Source: Brevibacterium sp.
Lineage (GTDB): Bacteria; Actinomycetota; Actinomycetes; Actinomycetales; Brevibacteriaceae
Length of the DNA stretch: 37,276 nucleotides
Direction of reading: 5' to 3'
Assembly (NCBI GenBank): GCA_030457025.1
Contig: JAKDSA010000023.1
Span: 1 to 37,276 of the forward strand
The stretch's first letter is position 1. Every line of letters starts with the position of its first letter. Position numbers and translations under genes: made by a program. Below, in pieces: positions 16,115 to 24,838 of the stretch. Under the pieces are notes generated by a model that searched no databases, was not told where the DNA came from, and saw nothing but the letters and a program-made list of their open reading frames with translations.

Positions 16115-17125
16115 TCAGCCCTCGGCTTTGCCCTGACGCCAGTAGCCCATGAAGGCGATCTGATGACGATCGACGCCGACTTCCTGGACAAGGTAGCGAC
16201 GAAGGCGCTTGACAGGTCCTGCTTCCCCGGCGATCCAGGCGTAGAAGGGGCGAGCATCCTTTTCGGTCACGCTCGAGCTGCCCTGCGCGGCTTGGGTCAG
16301 GGCAGCGGGAACATCCCAGAGGATATCCCGGTCGATATTGACATCTTCGAGCTCGACAGACCGCGCGGCTGAGTCACTGCCTGTCGCTCCCACCTCGACG
16401 AGAGCCCGGCTCTCGACTCGGACAGCGTCACGGACGGCGGGCTCCAACAGCTGACCGTGGTCGGCGTCGCCACGAGGCAGCCACTGGATCTCGAACCCTG
16501 CGGGAGCATTCAGCTCAAGAACATCCTCGGTGGTTGGGACCTCGAGAATCGCCTTGCCGTGGACCTCGGCTCCCTTGATCGACTCGAGGATCGAGGCGAC
16601 GGCAGGCACCGCGGTCTCGTCGCCGGCGAGGAGGAGGGTGTCGGCATCTGCGGGGGCGAACTCAATGCCGGCAGTCGGCCCCTCTACATGACGGGATGGA
16701 CCGATAATGTGCAGACTGTGGCCGATCTGGGCGGACTGTGCCCAGGCCGCGGCGGGGCCGGAATGCCCCTGAGGATCGGTGTGGAGGACCATGTCGACGA
16801 CGAGCTCACAAGCCTCGTCGCGCCATTCGCGCACGGTATAGGTGCGCATCTCACCGCGCACATCCGAGTCGAGCTGCAGCCATGCCTGATACCAGGACAC
16901 GCCGGATTCGGGGTCCTGCTCATCGAGGAAGCGGAGAAGATCGAACTTCGGCTTCGTCGCTCCGGCCGAAGGAATGATGAGTTTGACCCGCAGGTCACGC
17001 GGATGGCCGCTGCATCCGAAGTCTCTGAGACCCTCACCGCCGAAGGTGACGCGACGGAAGGTCGGGCTGAGGTCTTCGACGCCGATGACGGTGGCTTCGA
17101 AAGCGGTGATCGGTGCTTGTGGCAC
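16115..17125 (-). CDS. Siderophore-interacting protein (FAD-dependent ferric-siderophore reductase, ViuB-like)
   Basis: A 336-residue cytoplasmic flavoprotein that reduces ferric siderophores to release iron. It shows the FAD-binding motif RTYTVRE (about 94-100), the glycine-rich loop GPAAAWA (about 123-129), LLLAGDETAVPAVASIL typical of the SIP NAD(P)-like domain, and the closing AWIAGEAGPVKRLRRYL and GYWRQGKAEG that end most family members. I chose the GTG at 17125 because AAGGAG sits just upstream and homology starts there; an ATG at 17218 would add 31 unrelated residues. An iron-box-like site lies 123 bp upstream. No siderophore synthesis or uptake genes are in the window. Confidence 0.92.
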   Translation of the reverse strand: MPQAPITAFEATVIGVEDLSPTFRRVTFGGEGLRDFGCSGHPRDLRVKLIIPSAGATKPKFDLLRFLDEQDPESGVSWYQAWLQLDSDVRGEMRTYTVREWRDEACELVVDMVLHTDPQGHSGPAAAWAQSAQIGHSLHIIGPSRHVEGPTAGIEFAPADADTLLLAGDETAVPAVASILESIKGAEVHGKAILEVPTTEDVLELNAPAGFEIQWLPRGDADHGQLLEPAVRDAVRVESRALVEVGATGSDSAARSVELEDVNIDRDILWDVPAALTQAAQGSSSVTEKDARPFYAWIAGEAGPVKRLRRYLVQEVGVDRHQIAFMGYWRQGKAEG

Positions 17126-17247
17126 GGACGCTCCTTCGCTCCTCCTCGCGACGAGGAGCTCGGTACGGGATCTGCAGGACGAAGCTCTCTGCAGATGATG
17201 CGGGCAGTGTGGCTGCAACGTTCATGCATGAGTCTACGTCAAAATGG

Positions 17248-17266
17248 TAAGGGTAGCCTGCCCAAA
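17248..17266. promoter_or_regulatory. Candidate DtxR/IdeR iron box
   Basis: TAAGGGTAGCCTGCCCAAA agrees with the 19-bp iron-box consensus (TWAGGTTAGSCTAACCTWA) at about 15 positions. It precedes the siderophore-interacting protein, a usual member of the iron regulon. Repression in iron-replete cells is expected. The rest of 17126-17494 shows no gene. Confidence 0.6.
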
Positions 17267-17494
17267 TACTGTGACCAGGTCTGCGGTCAGCGCATCGAGC
17301 GCGTCGTTGGGTGAAGATCAGCCTCGCTTCACAGAATGAACTCGGCAGACACCACCGATGTGCTCGACGGGTGTTCCGAGAACGCTCGGGTGCTCTTGGC
17401 CGACCGAAATCACGACAATTCGCAGCTGTTGGAAGGCGGAAGCCTCCCACTACGATGAGAAGCACCAATTCACCACGCATCGGAGTTTGCCCAC

Positions 17495-18928
17495 ATGACC
17501 TCCCAGTCACAGCCCTCGTCGCAGCCTGAAATCGAGTTTGACGCTGATGACCCGGTCATCCAGTCGTTGGCGGCCGGTGTGCCGACAACGTGGTTTCGAA
17601 CCGACCTCGACTTCGCCGAGGTTGCCCTCCGGCGCATCGTGGCAGGTCCTGACCGTGGTGTCAGCCCTGATGTCGGCGTGGAACCCGACACCGGCGTGGA
17701 ACCCGACACCGGCGTGGATCCCGACACCGGCGTGGATCCCGAAATCGTGGACAGGGCGGCGGAGCGCTTCGACCGATTCGCCCCGTGGTTCGCCGCAACC
17801 TTCCCGGAGACTGCCGCGGCGCAGGGGATCATCGAGTCTCCGCTCATCCCTGCCGATGCTGCGCAGGCGGATCTCAATGAGCGCCTCGGCGCCGAGCTGC
17901 CCGGCAGGCTGTGGCTCAAGCGCGATGATGCCCTGCCCATCAGTGGATCGATCAAGGCCCGTGGAGGTTTCCACGAAGTCCTCGAATACGCCGAGGCGGT
18001 GGCCGCAGAACATGAGCTGAACCTGAATGAGCCCGCCACCTACAGCTCCGAGGAATTTCGTGCGCTCGCCGCAACCCACCGGATCGTCGTCGGATCCACC
18101 GGAAACCTGGGACTGTCGATCGGCATCCTCAGCGCGGCACTCGGCTTCGCCGCCTCGGTTCACATGTCAGCCGATGCTCGCGAGTGGAAGAAGGAGCTTC
18201 TGCGCAGCCACGGCGTCGATGTCGTCGAACACCCCGGAGACTTCGTCGCGGCGGTATCGGCGGGCAGAGCCGCCGCCGACGATGCGCCGCGCACCCATTT
18301 CGTCGACGACGAAGACTCACGCAGTCTCTTCGCCGGCTACGCGGTCACAGCCCTGAGGTTGAAGAAGCAGTTCGAGACCGCTGATGTGAGCGTCGACGCC
18401 GATCACCCTCTCGTCGTCTACCTGCCATGCGGAATCGGCGGTGGACCCGGCGGAGTGACCTATGGACTCAAGCGAGTCTTCGGAGACGATGTGCACTGCA
18501 TCTTCGTCGAACCGAGCGAGGTCCCTGCCATGTTCCTCGGCGTTCGCACCGGTCTGCACAGCGCGATCTCTGTCCAAGACATCGGCCTCAGCGGGGCCAC
18601 GGCCGCCGACGGTCTGGCAGTGGCACGACCCTCACGGTTCATCGGTCCGGTGATCAGCCCTCTGATCTCGGGATTCGCCACGGTCTCGGATGATGTCATC
18701 AAGGCAGGCGTCGGAGTGCTTCACCAGACCGAAGGACTCGACGTCGAACCCTCGGCGACCGCGGGACTGACTGTTCCCTGGCGAACTTCGGGCCACCTCG
18801 GCGAAGGTGTGCGCTCGCGCAATGCAACGCACCTGGTGTGGGTCACGGGCGGGGCCATGGTGCCCGCCGACGATCGCCGGCGCTATGTGGCCGAGGGCCT
18901 GGACCTGCTGCCGAGCCTCAGCGCCTGA
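17495..18928 (+). CDS. dsdA: D-serine ammonia-lyase (D-serine dehydratase)
   Basis: A 477-residue PLP enzyme converting D-serine to pyruvate and ammonia, which detoxifies and uses D-serine. The match to DsdA is close throughout: RFAPWFAATFPETAAAQGIIESPL, the PLP-lysine motif LPISGSIKARGG (Lys154), GSTGNLGLSIG (200-210), HMSADAREWKK, PCGIGGGPGG for the phosphate (311-320), and HLVWVTGGAMVP near the end. It is about 35 residues longer than the E. coli enzyme. The extra length lies mainly in residues 55-84, five 6-residue repeats encoded by an 18-bp tandem array. GGAG lies 9 nt before the ATG. Its TGA stop directly abuts the stop of the convergent membrane-protein gene. No dsdC- or dsdX-like neighbour is adjacent. 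Confidence 0.95.
   Translation: MTSQSQPSSQPEIEFDADDPVIQSLAAGVPTTWFRTDLDFAEVALRRIVAGPDRGVSPDVGVEPDTGVEPDTGVDPDTGVDPEIVDRAAERFDRFAPWFAATFPETAAAQGIIESPLIPADAAQADLNERLGAELPGRLWLKRDDALPISGSIKARGGFHEVLEYAEAVAAEHELNLNEPATYSSEEFRALAATHRIVVGSTGNLGLSIGILSAALGFAASVHMSADAREWKKELLRSHGVDVVEHPGDFVAAVSAGRAAADDAPRTHFVDDEDSRSLFAGYAVTALRLKKQFETADVSVDADHPLVVYLPCGIGGGPGGVTYGLKRVFGDDVHCIFVEPSEVPAMFLGVRTGLHSAISVQDIGLSGATAADGLAVARPSRFIGPVISPLISGFATVSDDVIKAGVGVLHQTEGLDVEPSATAGLTVPWRTSGHLGEGVRSRNATHLVWVTGGAMVPADDRRRYVAEGLDLLPSLSA
17657..17746 (+). repeat. Five 18-bp in-frame tandem units inside dsdA
   Basis: The units encode GVSPDV, GVEPDT, GVEPDT, GVDPDT and GVDPEI. Units 2 and 3 (17675-17692 and 17693-17710) are identical at the DNA level and unit 4 differs from them by one base. 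The first and last units are degenerate. In-frame length change would not break the enzyme, so copy number could vary between strains. Confidence 0.9.
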
Positions 18929-21900
18929 TCAGAACCCGTACGAGTCACCGTCGATATTGATGACGACCTTGCCGTCGACGATCTCGGCGGTGCCGTCGAC
19001 CGAGAACGTCACCGTGTCGTCAAAGGTCTCGGATTCGTCGAACATCTCGTATTTTCCGGTCACGAATGCCTCGCCGGTCGACTCTGTCGAGATCGGCCAG
19101 GCGGGGCCGCCGTTGGGTCCTGTGGACTCCTCAGGGTCGAAGTATCCTTCGCCCGAAGGGTCGCCCACAGTGGCTGTCGGATATGAGGAGATCGACCATT
19201 TGATGTTCGTCGCGTCGTAGCTTTCGGCACTGTAGGAGCCGAAGGGACAGCCGTCGGGCTGAGCGACGGTCTTCTTGGCGCAGCTGTCGATGAGGGTCTT
19301 GATCTGTTTGTTCACCTCGGTGCGGAAGGCATCGGTGGGCTGGGCCGCAAGCAGTGCCGGCTCATACCCCTCCATCTCTGCTTCATCGGCGAAGAACGCC
19401 CGGGTCTCGATCTCGTCTGCGGATACCAGGTCCGTCTCCTCCGACAGCCCGATGGTGTACATCCCCGGGAATGCGGGAAGTGCGACGCCGGACTCATCGG
19501 TGTCGATATCGATGCCGTTGATCTTGACCGTGCTCAGCCCGGGAGTCTCGACGGAGAGGTAGAAGAGCTCGGGAGCCTGCAGCCTCCAGTCGTCGAAGAA
19601 CAGCGCCTTCTTGCCAGCCTTGTGCAGTGAGAAGGTCGTCGTGCCCTTGCTGCCGCCGACGTCAAAGGTCGCGGAAACGGTCGCCGAGCTCCCATTGACC
19701 TCGGCGTCTTCGACGGTGACATCCTTCGGCAGTGCCTTTGCAGCTGCGAGGACATCGTTGGTCAACAGCTGTCGCTGCTCGGAGGGCACGTCGACATCGG
19801 CCATCTTCAGCGCATCCTCGGCGTCTCCGTCGGAGAGTTCCGAGAAATACTTCTCAACGGTGGCTTCGGGGCTGAACATGTGGCCGTTGACCTGGGTGAC
19901 GACGATGAGAGCTGCCACGATCGCGAGGACCGCGGAGCCGCTGATGACACCGATCAGAGTGGCCTTCTTCTTATCGAAGGGCTGGGCCGGTGCTGTCCCG
20001 GGAGGTGGGGGTGAGCCAGCTCCGGAATAGGCGCCGTTCGGGGGAGTAGACATCGGGTAGGTGGCACCCGCTGTTGGGTACGCCCCGGGTTCTGGGTGAG
20101 CTGAGGAACCTGGTTCCGGAGCGCTCGAGTAGGCCGAAGAACCTCCTCCGGGGGCCGCGGCTGATCCGGGGGCCGCATTAGTCGGTCCGGGTGGGCCGGC
20201 AACAGCACCGGGACCAGCACCGGGAGCAGCAACACCAGCGCCAGCGCTGGCACCGTGGACCGTGACGGCGTCGGGATGGATGAGGGGATGGCGCGGTTCG
20301 CGCATGCCCAGCGCCTGGCCCCAGTGCGGATGAACCGCACGACCGGCGAAGAATTTCGCAAGGGCCGGAACGGTCAGGACGAGCCTCGGGCCGAGGGTCC
20401 TCGACAGCACTTCGATGACGGCGCCCCACAGGGCGAAGATGAGGAACGACCATGCCAGAGGGCCGATGCCGGCGCGGGCGGTGCCGAAGGAATCGAGCAT
20501 CGACGCAGCCGCGGCAGACCCCTCCAGATGAACACGAAGAGGAACAGCCAGAACCGAGAGCAATCCCCAGATGGCGCAGAACGCCAGCGGAAGCTTCCAA
20601 GCCGCGGCCCATTGCTGCTTGTCCTCACCGGCGACAGTCCAATATGGGCGGCGAGTCACGGTCGCGACCAGGGTTGCGGCGAGGACGGCAGCCACGACGG
20701 CAAGCAACCCGATCCACAGCTGTCCGGGTGCCTCACGGCTGAAGATGGTCAGCGACTCCGAGAGGCCGCCCGAGTCGTATCCCATCATGTCGCCCTGTGC
20801 GAAGGCACTCACTCCGCCGAGGTGGACAAGCATGGTGAGGATCAGACCCACATTGATGAAGAGCGCTGGAACCGTCTGCCAGGGCATGTCCATCGACAGG
20901 GGAATGACGAAGATCGCGACGATCGACAGGGCAAGAGTGGCCACGACAAGGTGGATCCACGTCACGAGCACAGGCGGGACGAGCCACCGCAGGAAGGGTG
21001 CACCGATGGCCTCGTTGCCCTTGAAGTGTCCGGCGATCCTTGCACAGATGCTGGTGATGAGGATGGCGAGCAGCGGCAGGAAGAATGAGCGGACGGTGAC
21101 GGCGGAGAACTCGAGATCGACCACGCCGCCGCTTTCCGTGATGGAGAAGCGCGCCGCGAAGATCAGTTCGAGAAGCAGCAGGACCAGGGCCATCGACAGG
21201 GTTGTGATCCCGATGCGAATCCAGGTGGTGCCACGATTGGGTGACGGTGATTTCAGCTCGCTGCGTTTCGTCAGCCACCACAGGGCACCGATGACGATGA
21301 TGGTGATGAGCAGCGGTGCCCCCGAGGCGAAGAGGCTGCCGGACGCCTGCCCCATGTCTCCGGCGTGCACGCTGAAGCGGAACACGGCCGAACCGAACAA
21401 GGACATTGCCAGCAGGACGAAGGGCAGTGCATAGCTGATTCCATCGGTGTTGAAGCCAGTGTCCTCAGCGAGGGAGGTGAAATCTCCCATCGAGGTGAGC
21501 AGGGCCGAGACGATGATCGAGACGATGATCCCGGCCAGCAGTGCCAGCCCAGGCGGGATCAGGGAGCTGCGCCATGTGGCACCCTGGCCGAGGACGGACA
21601 GGTACTTCGCCGCAGACGGGGACATCTGTGACTGAGAGTACTGGGGCGACTGGGGAGGCTGAGGGTAGGGGACTCCCTGAGGGTGACTGCCGAGGTGGGC
21701 GCCAGGCTGGCTGCCCATGAGCCCACCTTCCCTGCTTCCGGGGTATCCGTTGGGATGGCTGCCAGAGTATCCAACCGGCTGACTTCCCGGGTGAGAGTAG
21801 TACGCGTTCGGGTCCGGATGATGCTGCCCGTGAGGAGTCCCATACATGGGCGAGGCCGGACCCTGGCCTGGATACGATGATTCGGTCGGTGGTCGAGGAC

Positions 21901-22180
21901 CGTCGATGCTCTGGGGGCCGGAGCCATAGGGGTGGGGCTGCGGGGCATCGTGGTTCCAGCCTGGTGCGAATCGGGCTGTGGGTTGCGGATCGCCGGCCCC
22001 GGAGCCAGCAGCAGGTTCGGAGCCAGGAGCCGAAGCATCCGGGGCTGGCCCGGGCGCCGGCGGAGACTCGGGTCTCTTCGGAGCCGACGGCGTCGTGGAG
22101 CTCTCGGGCTCCTCGGCGGCAGGGCGGCTCGACTCTTCCGCGGCCCCGTCGTCCTTGGCGTCGTGAGATGAGTCGCTCAT
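18929..22180 (-). CDS. Large multi-pass membrane protein with exported C-terminal domain, function unknown
   Basis: 1083 residues and not assigned to a named family. Residues 1-190 are disordered and rich in Pro, Ser, Gly and Gln (likely cytoplasmic). From about 205 to 620 there are roughly ten hydrophobic segments (for example LALLAGIIVSIIVSALL and ALVLLLLELIFAA). A second Pro/Gly/Ala linker runs to about 735. Then comes KKKATLIGVISGSAVLAIVA, a final TM, and about 315 residues outside the cell. The part just after this TM (SPEATVEKYFSELSDGDAEDALKMAD region) resembles the DUF4878/TcaA-like domains found in cell-envelope proteins; the tail contains two cysteines, in SCAKK and DGCPFG. AGGA lies 7 nt before the ATG. 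Divergent from a smaller protein of similar layout, suggesting a shared envelope role. Confidence 0.8.
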   Translation of the reverse strand: MSDSSHDAKDDGAAEESSRPAAEEPESSTTPSAPKRPESPPAPGPAPDASAPGSEPAAGSGAGDPQPTARFAPGWNHDAPQPHPYGSGPQSIDGPRPPTESSYPGQGPASPMYGTPHGQHHPDPNAYYSHPGSQPVGYSGSHPNGYPGSREGGLMGSQPGAHLGSHPQGVPYPQPPQSPQYSQSQMSPSAAKYLSVLGQGATWRSSLIPPGLALLAGIIVSIIVSALLTSMGDFTSLAEDTGFNTDGISYALPFVLLAMSLFGSAVFRFSVHAGDMGQASGSLFASGAPLLITIIVIGALWWLTKRSELKSPSPNRGTTWIRIGITTLSMALVLLLLELIFAARFSITESGGVVDLEFSAVTVRSFFLPLLAILITSICARIAGHFKGNEAIGAPFLRWLVPPVLVTWIHLVVATLALSIVAIFVIPLSMDMPWQTVPALFINVGLILTMLVHLGGVSAFAQGDMMGYDSGGLSESLTIFSREAPGQLWIGLLAVVAAVLAATLVATVTRRPYWTVAGEDKQQWAAAWKLPLAFCAIWGLLSVLAVPLRVHLEGSAAAASMLDSFGTARAGIGPLAWSFLIFALWGAVIEVLSRTLGPRLVLTVPALAKFFAGRAVHPHWGQALGMREPRHPLIHPDAVTVHGASAGAGVAAPGAGPGAVAGPPGPTNAAPGSAAAPGGGSSAYSSAPEPGSSAHPEPGAYPTAGATYPMSTPPNGAYSGAGSPPPPGTAPAQPFDKKKATLIGVISGSAVLAIVAALIVVTQVNGHMFSPEATVEKYFSELSDGDAEDALKMADVDVPSEQRQLLTNDVLAAAKALPKDVTVEDAEVNGSSATVSATFDVGGSKGTTTFSLHKAGKKALFFDDWRLQAPELFYLSVETPGLSTVKINGIDIDTDESGVALPAFPGMYTIGLSEETDLVSADEIETRAFFADEAEMEGYEPALLAAQPTDAFRTEVNKQIKTLIDSCAKKTVAQPDGCPFGSYSAESYDATNIKWSISSYPTATVGDPSGEGYFDPEESTGPNGGPAWPISTESTGEAFVTGKYEMFDESETFDDTVTFSVDGTAEIVDGKVVINIDGDSYGF

Positions 22181-22238
22181 TTCAGGTCCTTCATCCGTGT
22201 GGGTCTGCTGCGATGCAGGTGAGGGTCTGTCGGTGGAT

Positions 22239-22327
22239 ATAAGTCAAGATGCGACTTCATATTCATTTTGTAGTGGCAATCCTATATTAGGATTGTGGAA
22301 CCATCGAAGTTGTCTTAATTGACTTAT
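22239..22327. promoter_or_regulatory. Symmetric divergent promoter region with 9-bp inverted repeats
   Basis: ATAAGTCAA (22239-22247) and its exact complement TTGACTTAT (22319-22327) flank an AT-rich centre holding a 19-bp palindrome. Each repeat faces the gene on its side. They could be paired regulator half-sites for both divergent membrane-protein genes. Confidence 0.5.
22277..22295. promoter_or_regulatory. 19-bp palindromic operator candidate
   Basis: CAATCCTA-TAT-TAGGATTG, perfect 8-bp arms. The centre contains TATATT, a good -10 hexamer reading rightward, so a bound dimer would block or control promoter opening. It lies between the two divergent proline-rich membrane-protein genes. Confidence 0.6.
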
Positions 22328-22345
22328 TTCGCAAAGAAAGATTGA

Positions 22346-23374
22346 GTGCCGCTGATGAGTGAGAACCCGCCTCCTTCCGGGAGTGGCCGCGAACAAGAGT
22401 GGAACGGCAAAGGTCAGCAAGGGCGCGGACCGAACCCTCAAGAGCAGCGGCCCGACACAGGCTGGAACCAGCAGCCGGAATCAGGGTGGAATCAACAACC
22501 CAACACCGGTTGGGGTCACCCAGAACAGCCGGCCAACAACGGTTGGGGCAGCGGACCTGCCGCAACTCCCCCATCTCCTCCTCAGCCACCTGTGCCCCTT
22601 GGTCAGCCGTACCCGAGGCCGAAGAGACCGCAGAGCGAATCCGCTGCGGCACAAGCGGCACAAGGTCAGCATCAGCAATACCAGCAGACGCCAGGGCAGG
22701 ACGCCCATGCCCCATATGCGCAGGGGGCCTACGGGGGACTAGGGCCCTATGCGGCGGCACCGGCTGAGAAGCCCCGCAGCCGGAAGGGGCTGATCGCGAT
22801 GGGTGTGGTTCTCATCGTCGTCATCGCGCTCGGAATCGGATGGGGCGCAGCCACTCTGTTCGGCAACGACTCCGACGGCGACACGGTCGCGGCACCCGCT
22901 TCATCGGAGACGAAGAGCCCGGCAGGCGAGGACTCATCAAGCCAGAGTCCTGCCGAGAGCCCCGAGCCTTCGAAATCACCCGAACTGTCGGATGACCCCG
23001 CGAAGGCGCTTGATCAGTTGATCGAAGGTGACAGGTCCAGCGTGAAGGCCGACCTCAACGGGAAATGGGTGCCGCAGCTGAGCTCGAAGAAGCTGGGTCT
23101 GGAAGCCGAAGGGAAGACCTGGAAGGAGAAGGACATCCTCGCTGAACACCAGGAGCTGCGAGACGAGTACCCTCGCGTGCAGCTGGTATGGTCAGGCGAC
23201 TTCGCCAGTTTCAAAGAAGACGACTTCTGGGTCACAGTCGTGGGAATCGGATACGACGACCCTGAGGAGGCTCTGTCCTGGTGCTCGTCTCACGGTCTGG
23301 GGGCCGACTACTGCTATGCCAAGCAGCTCAACACCTCGGGCGGGATCGAGGGCACAACCCGGCTTCAGGACTGA
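22346..23374 (+). CDS. Single-pass membrane protein with disordered N-terminus and exported C-terminal domain
   Basis: 342 residues. Residues 1-145 are Pro/Gln/Gly-rich with repeated 'GWNQQP'-like units (four Gly-Trp pairs at 39-68). Residues 148-172 form one TM. Residues 173-225 are an acidic Ser/Pro linker. The C-terminal domain begins NGKWVPQLSSK and ends near the pair of cysteines in WCSSHGLGADYCYAK, probably a disulfide outside the cell. A 'WVPQLSSK...CYAK' domain of this type occurs at the ends of several actinobacterial envelope proteins; its ligand is not known to me. The start is GTG at 22346 (weak GAAAG upstream) or ATG at 22355. It shares design and promoter region with the divergent 1083-residue protein. 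Confidence 0.8.
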   Translation: MPLMSENPPPSGSGREQEWNGKGQQGRGPNPQEQRPDTGWNQQPESGWNQQPNTGWGHPEQPANNGWGSGPAATPPSPPQPPVPLGQPYPRPKRPQSESAAAQAAQGQHQQYQQTPGQDAHAPYAQGAYGGLGPYAAAPAEKPRSRKGLIAMGVVLIVVIALGIGWGAATLFGNDSDGDTVAAPASSETKSPAGEDSSSQSPAESPEPSKSPELSDDPAKALDQLIEGDRSSVKADLNGKWVPQLSSKKLGLEAEGKTWKEKDILAEHQELRDEYPRVQLVWSGDFASFKEDDFWVTVVGIGYDDPEEALSWCSSHGLGADYCYAKQLNTSGGIEGTTRLQD

Positions 23375-23400
23375 ACCACGCCCGGATCCGCAGTATGCCC

Positions 23401-23436
23401 GACCTCGTAGCCAGCCCCGACCTCGTAGCCAGCCCC
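23401..23436. repeat. Exact tandem duplication of an 18-bp unit between convergent genes
   Basis: GACCTCGTAGCCAGCCCC occurs twice head to tail in the 72-bp gap between the membrane-protein gene and the APC permease. It could be a slippage product; no function is apparent. Confidence 0.85.
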
Positions 23437-23446
23437 GGCTTCGCGA

Positions 23447-24838
23447 TCACACTCGTCGGTGGGTGCGCACCAGATACACGACGATGCCGAGGGCCAACCA
23501 GGCCACGCCGATGATCAGGGCCAAGGGATTCGCACTGACGAGGACGATGATGAGCAGGAGAGCACCGACGACGGGAATCAGACCGTGTGTGAACCAACTC
23601 GGCGTCTCGGAACCCTGGCGTTTGACGAGGAAGTAGCCGACCACAGAGGCCTGCACGAAGATGAACGCGCTCAGAGCTCCGACATTGACGATCGAGGTCA
23701 GCTGGTCGAGTCCGTCCGCGCGGGTCGTGGCCCAGCCGGCGACGATGACGTTGCCGGCGGCCGCGACGAGGATTCCCTTCCACGGAACACCGGTGCGCGG
23801 CGACACCTGGCCGAGGAACTTCGGCACCTGGCCGTTGCGGCCCATGTCCATGAGGATGCGCGAACCGGCGGCCTGCCCGATCATGGCGGAGAACGCCGCA
23901 CCGACCGCCTTGGCCAGTGCCAGCAGCCAGTGCACCCAGGTCCCGAGGGTGGCATCGACGGCATCATAATACGCCGCGCCCTCCAGCTCGGGATGGGCTT
24001 GGAGCTCAGCAGGAGACACCGGCGAGAGCAGACTGCCCACCCAGGTCTGCGCCACGAAGAAGACGCCTGCCAGAACGAGACACACCAAGGTGGCACGTCC
24101 GACGATCTTCGGACCACCTTTGGCCTCCTCGGCGAAAGTCGCCAGGGAGTCGAAGCCGAGATAGGACAGAACGGCCACGGACACCGCGGCCAGAACCGCC
24201 GTAAGCGAGAACGCACCCACACCGGTCAGCGGGGACAGCCAGTCGCGGCTGGGCCCATTGGCGGTGAGGAAGACGACGCCGAGGACGAGGACCAGTCCGA
24301 GCACGAGCACCTCGATGATCACCACGAGCGTGATCACCCGTGAGGCGATCTTCACGCCTGCAAGGTTGAGTCCGGTGGTGAGAATGACGGCGATGCCGGT
24401 GAACAGCCACACGGGGATGGTCGGGAAGATCGAGTTCAGAGCGATGCCCGTGAACAGGTACGCCACAGAGGGGATGAACAGATAGTCGAGGAGGATCATC
24501 CATCCTGCGGTGAACCCGGCGCGCGGCCCTATTCCCGCCGAGGCGTAGGCGAAGACCGTCCCGGCCCGCGGAATTTCCCGCGACATCCGCATGTAGCTGA
24601 CTGCGGTGAACGACATGACGATCGTCGCCACGACGTAGACGAGCGCAACGGCACCGCCTGAGTTCGCATCGAGAGTGCCGAAGACGCCGACCGCAGCCGC
24701 CGGTCCGATGAACACCAGACCGATGAACACGAGTTCGGTCAGTCCGATGCTGCGGCGGAGTTCGCCCGATTTCCCTGCGGCGCCTGTGGATCCTGTGCCG
24801 CCGGTGGGCCCTGCGGCGCCTGCGGCAGAAGAGCTCAT
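23447..24838 (-). CDS. APC-superfamily amino acid/polyamine permease
   Basis: A 463-residue, 12-TM amino acid or polyamine permease. After a Gly/Ala/Ser-rich N-terminus, the APC signature follows: GLTELVFIGLVFIGPAAAVG in TM1, SREIPRAGTVFAYASAGIGP before TM3, and FDSLATFAEEAKGGPKIVGR in the conserved TM6-7 loop. The layout resembles putrescine importer PuuP-like proteins, but the substrate is not certain. Its ATG overlaps the stop of the ornithine-cyclodeaminase-like gene by 4 nt (ATGA), so the two are translationally coupled and the permease probably supplies or recovers an amino acid for that enzyme. Confidence 0.9.
   Translation of the reverse strand: MSSSAAGAAGPTGGTGSTGAAGKSGELRRSIGLTELVFIGLVFIGPAAAVGVFGTLDANSGGAVALVYVVATIVMSFTAVSYMRMSREIPRAGTVFAYASAGIGPRAGFTAGWMILLDYLFIPSVAYLFTGIALNSIFPTIPVWLFTGIAVILTTGLNLAGVKIASRVITLVVIIEVLVLGLVLVLGVVFLTANGPSRDWLSPLTGVGAFSLTAVLAAVSVAVLSYLGFDSLATFAEEAKGGPKIVGRATLVCLVLAGVFFVAQTWVGSLLSPVSPAELQAHPELEGAAYYDAVDATLGTWVHWLLALAKAVGAAFSAMIGQAAGSRILMDMGRNGQVPKFLGQVSPRTGVPWKGILVAAAGNVIVAGWATTRADGLDQLTSIVNVGALSAFIFVQASVVGYFLVKRQGSETPSWFTHGLIPVVGALLLIIVLVSANPLALIIGVAWLALGIVVYLVRTHRRV

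Noticed and set aside
17657..17746. Possible CRISPR or regulatory repeat array
   Set aside because: Units are contiguous, have no spacers and are in frame within dsdA, so this is a coding tandem repeat.
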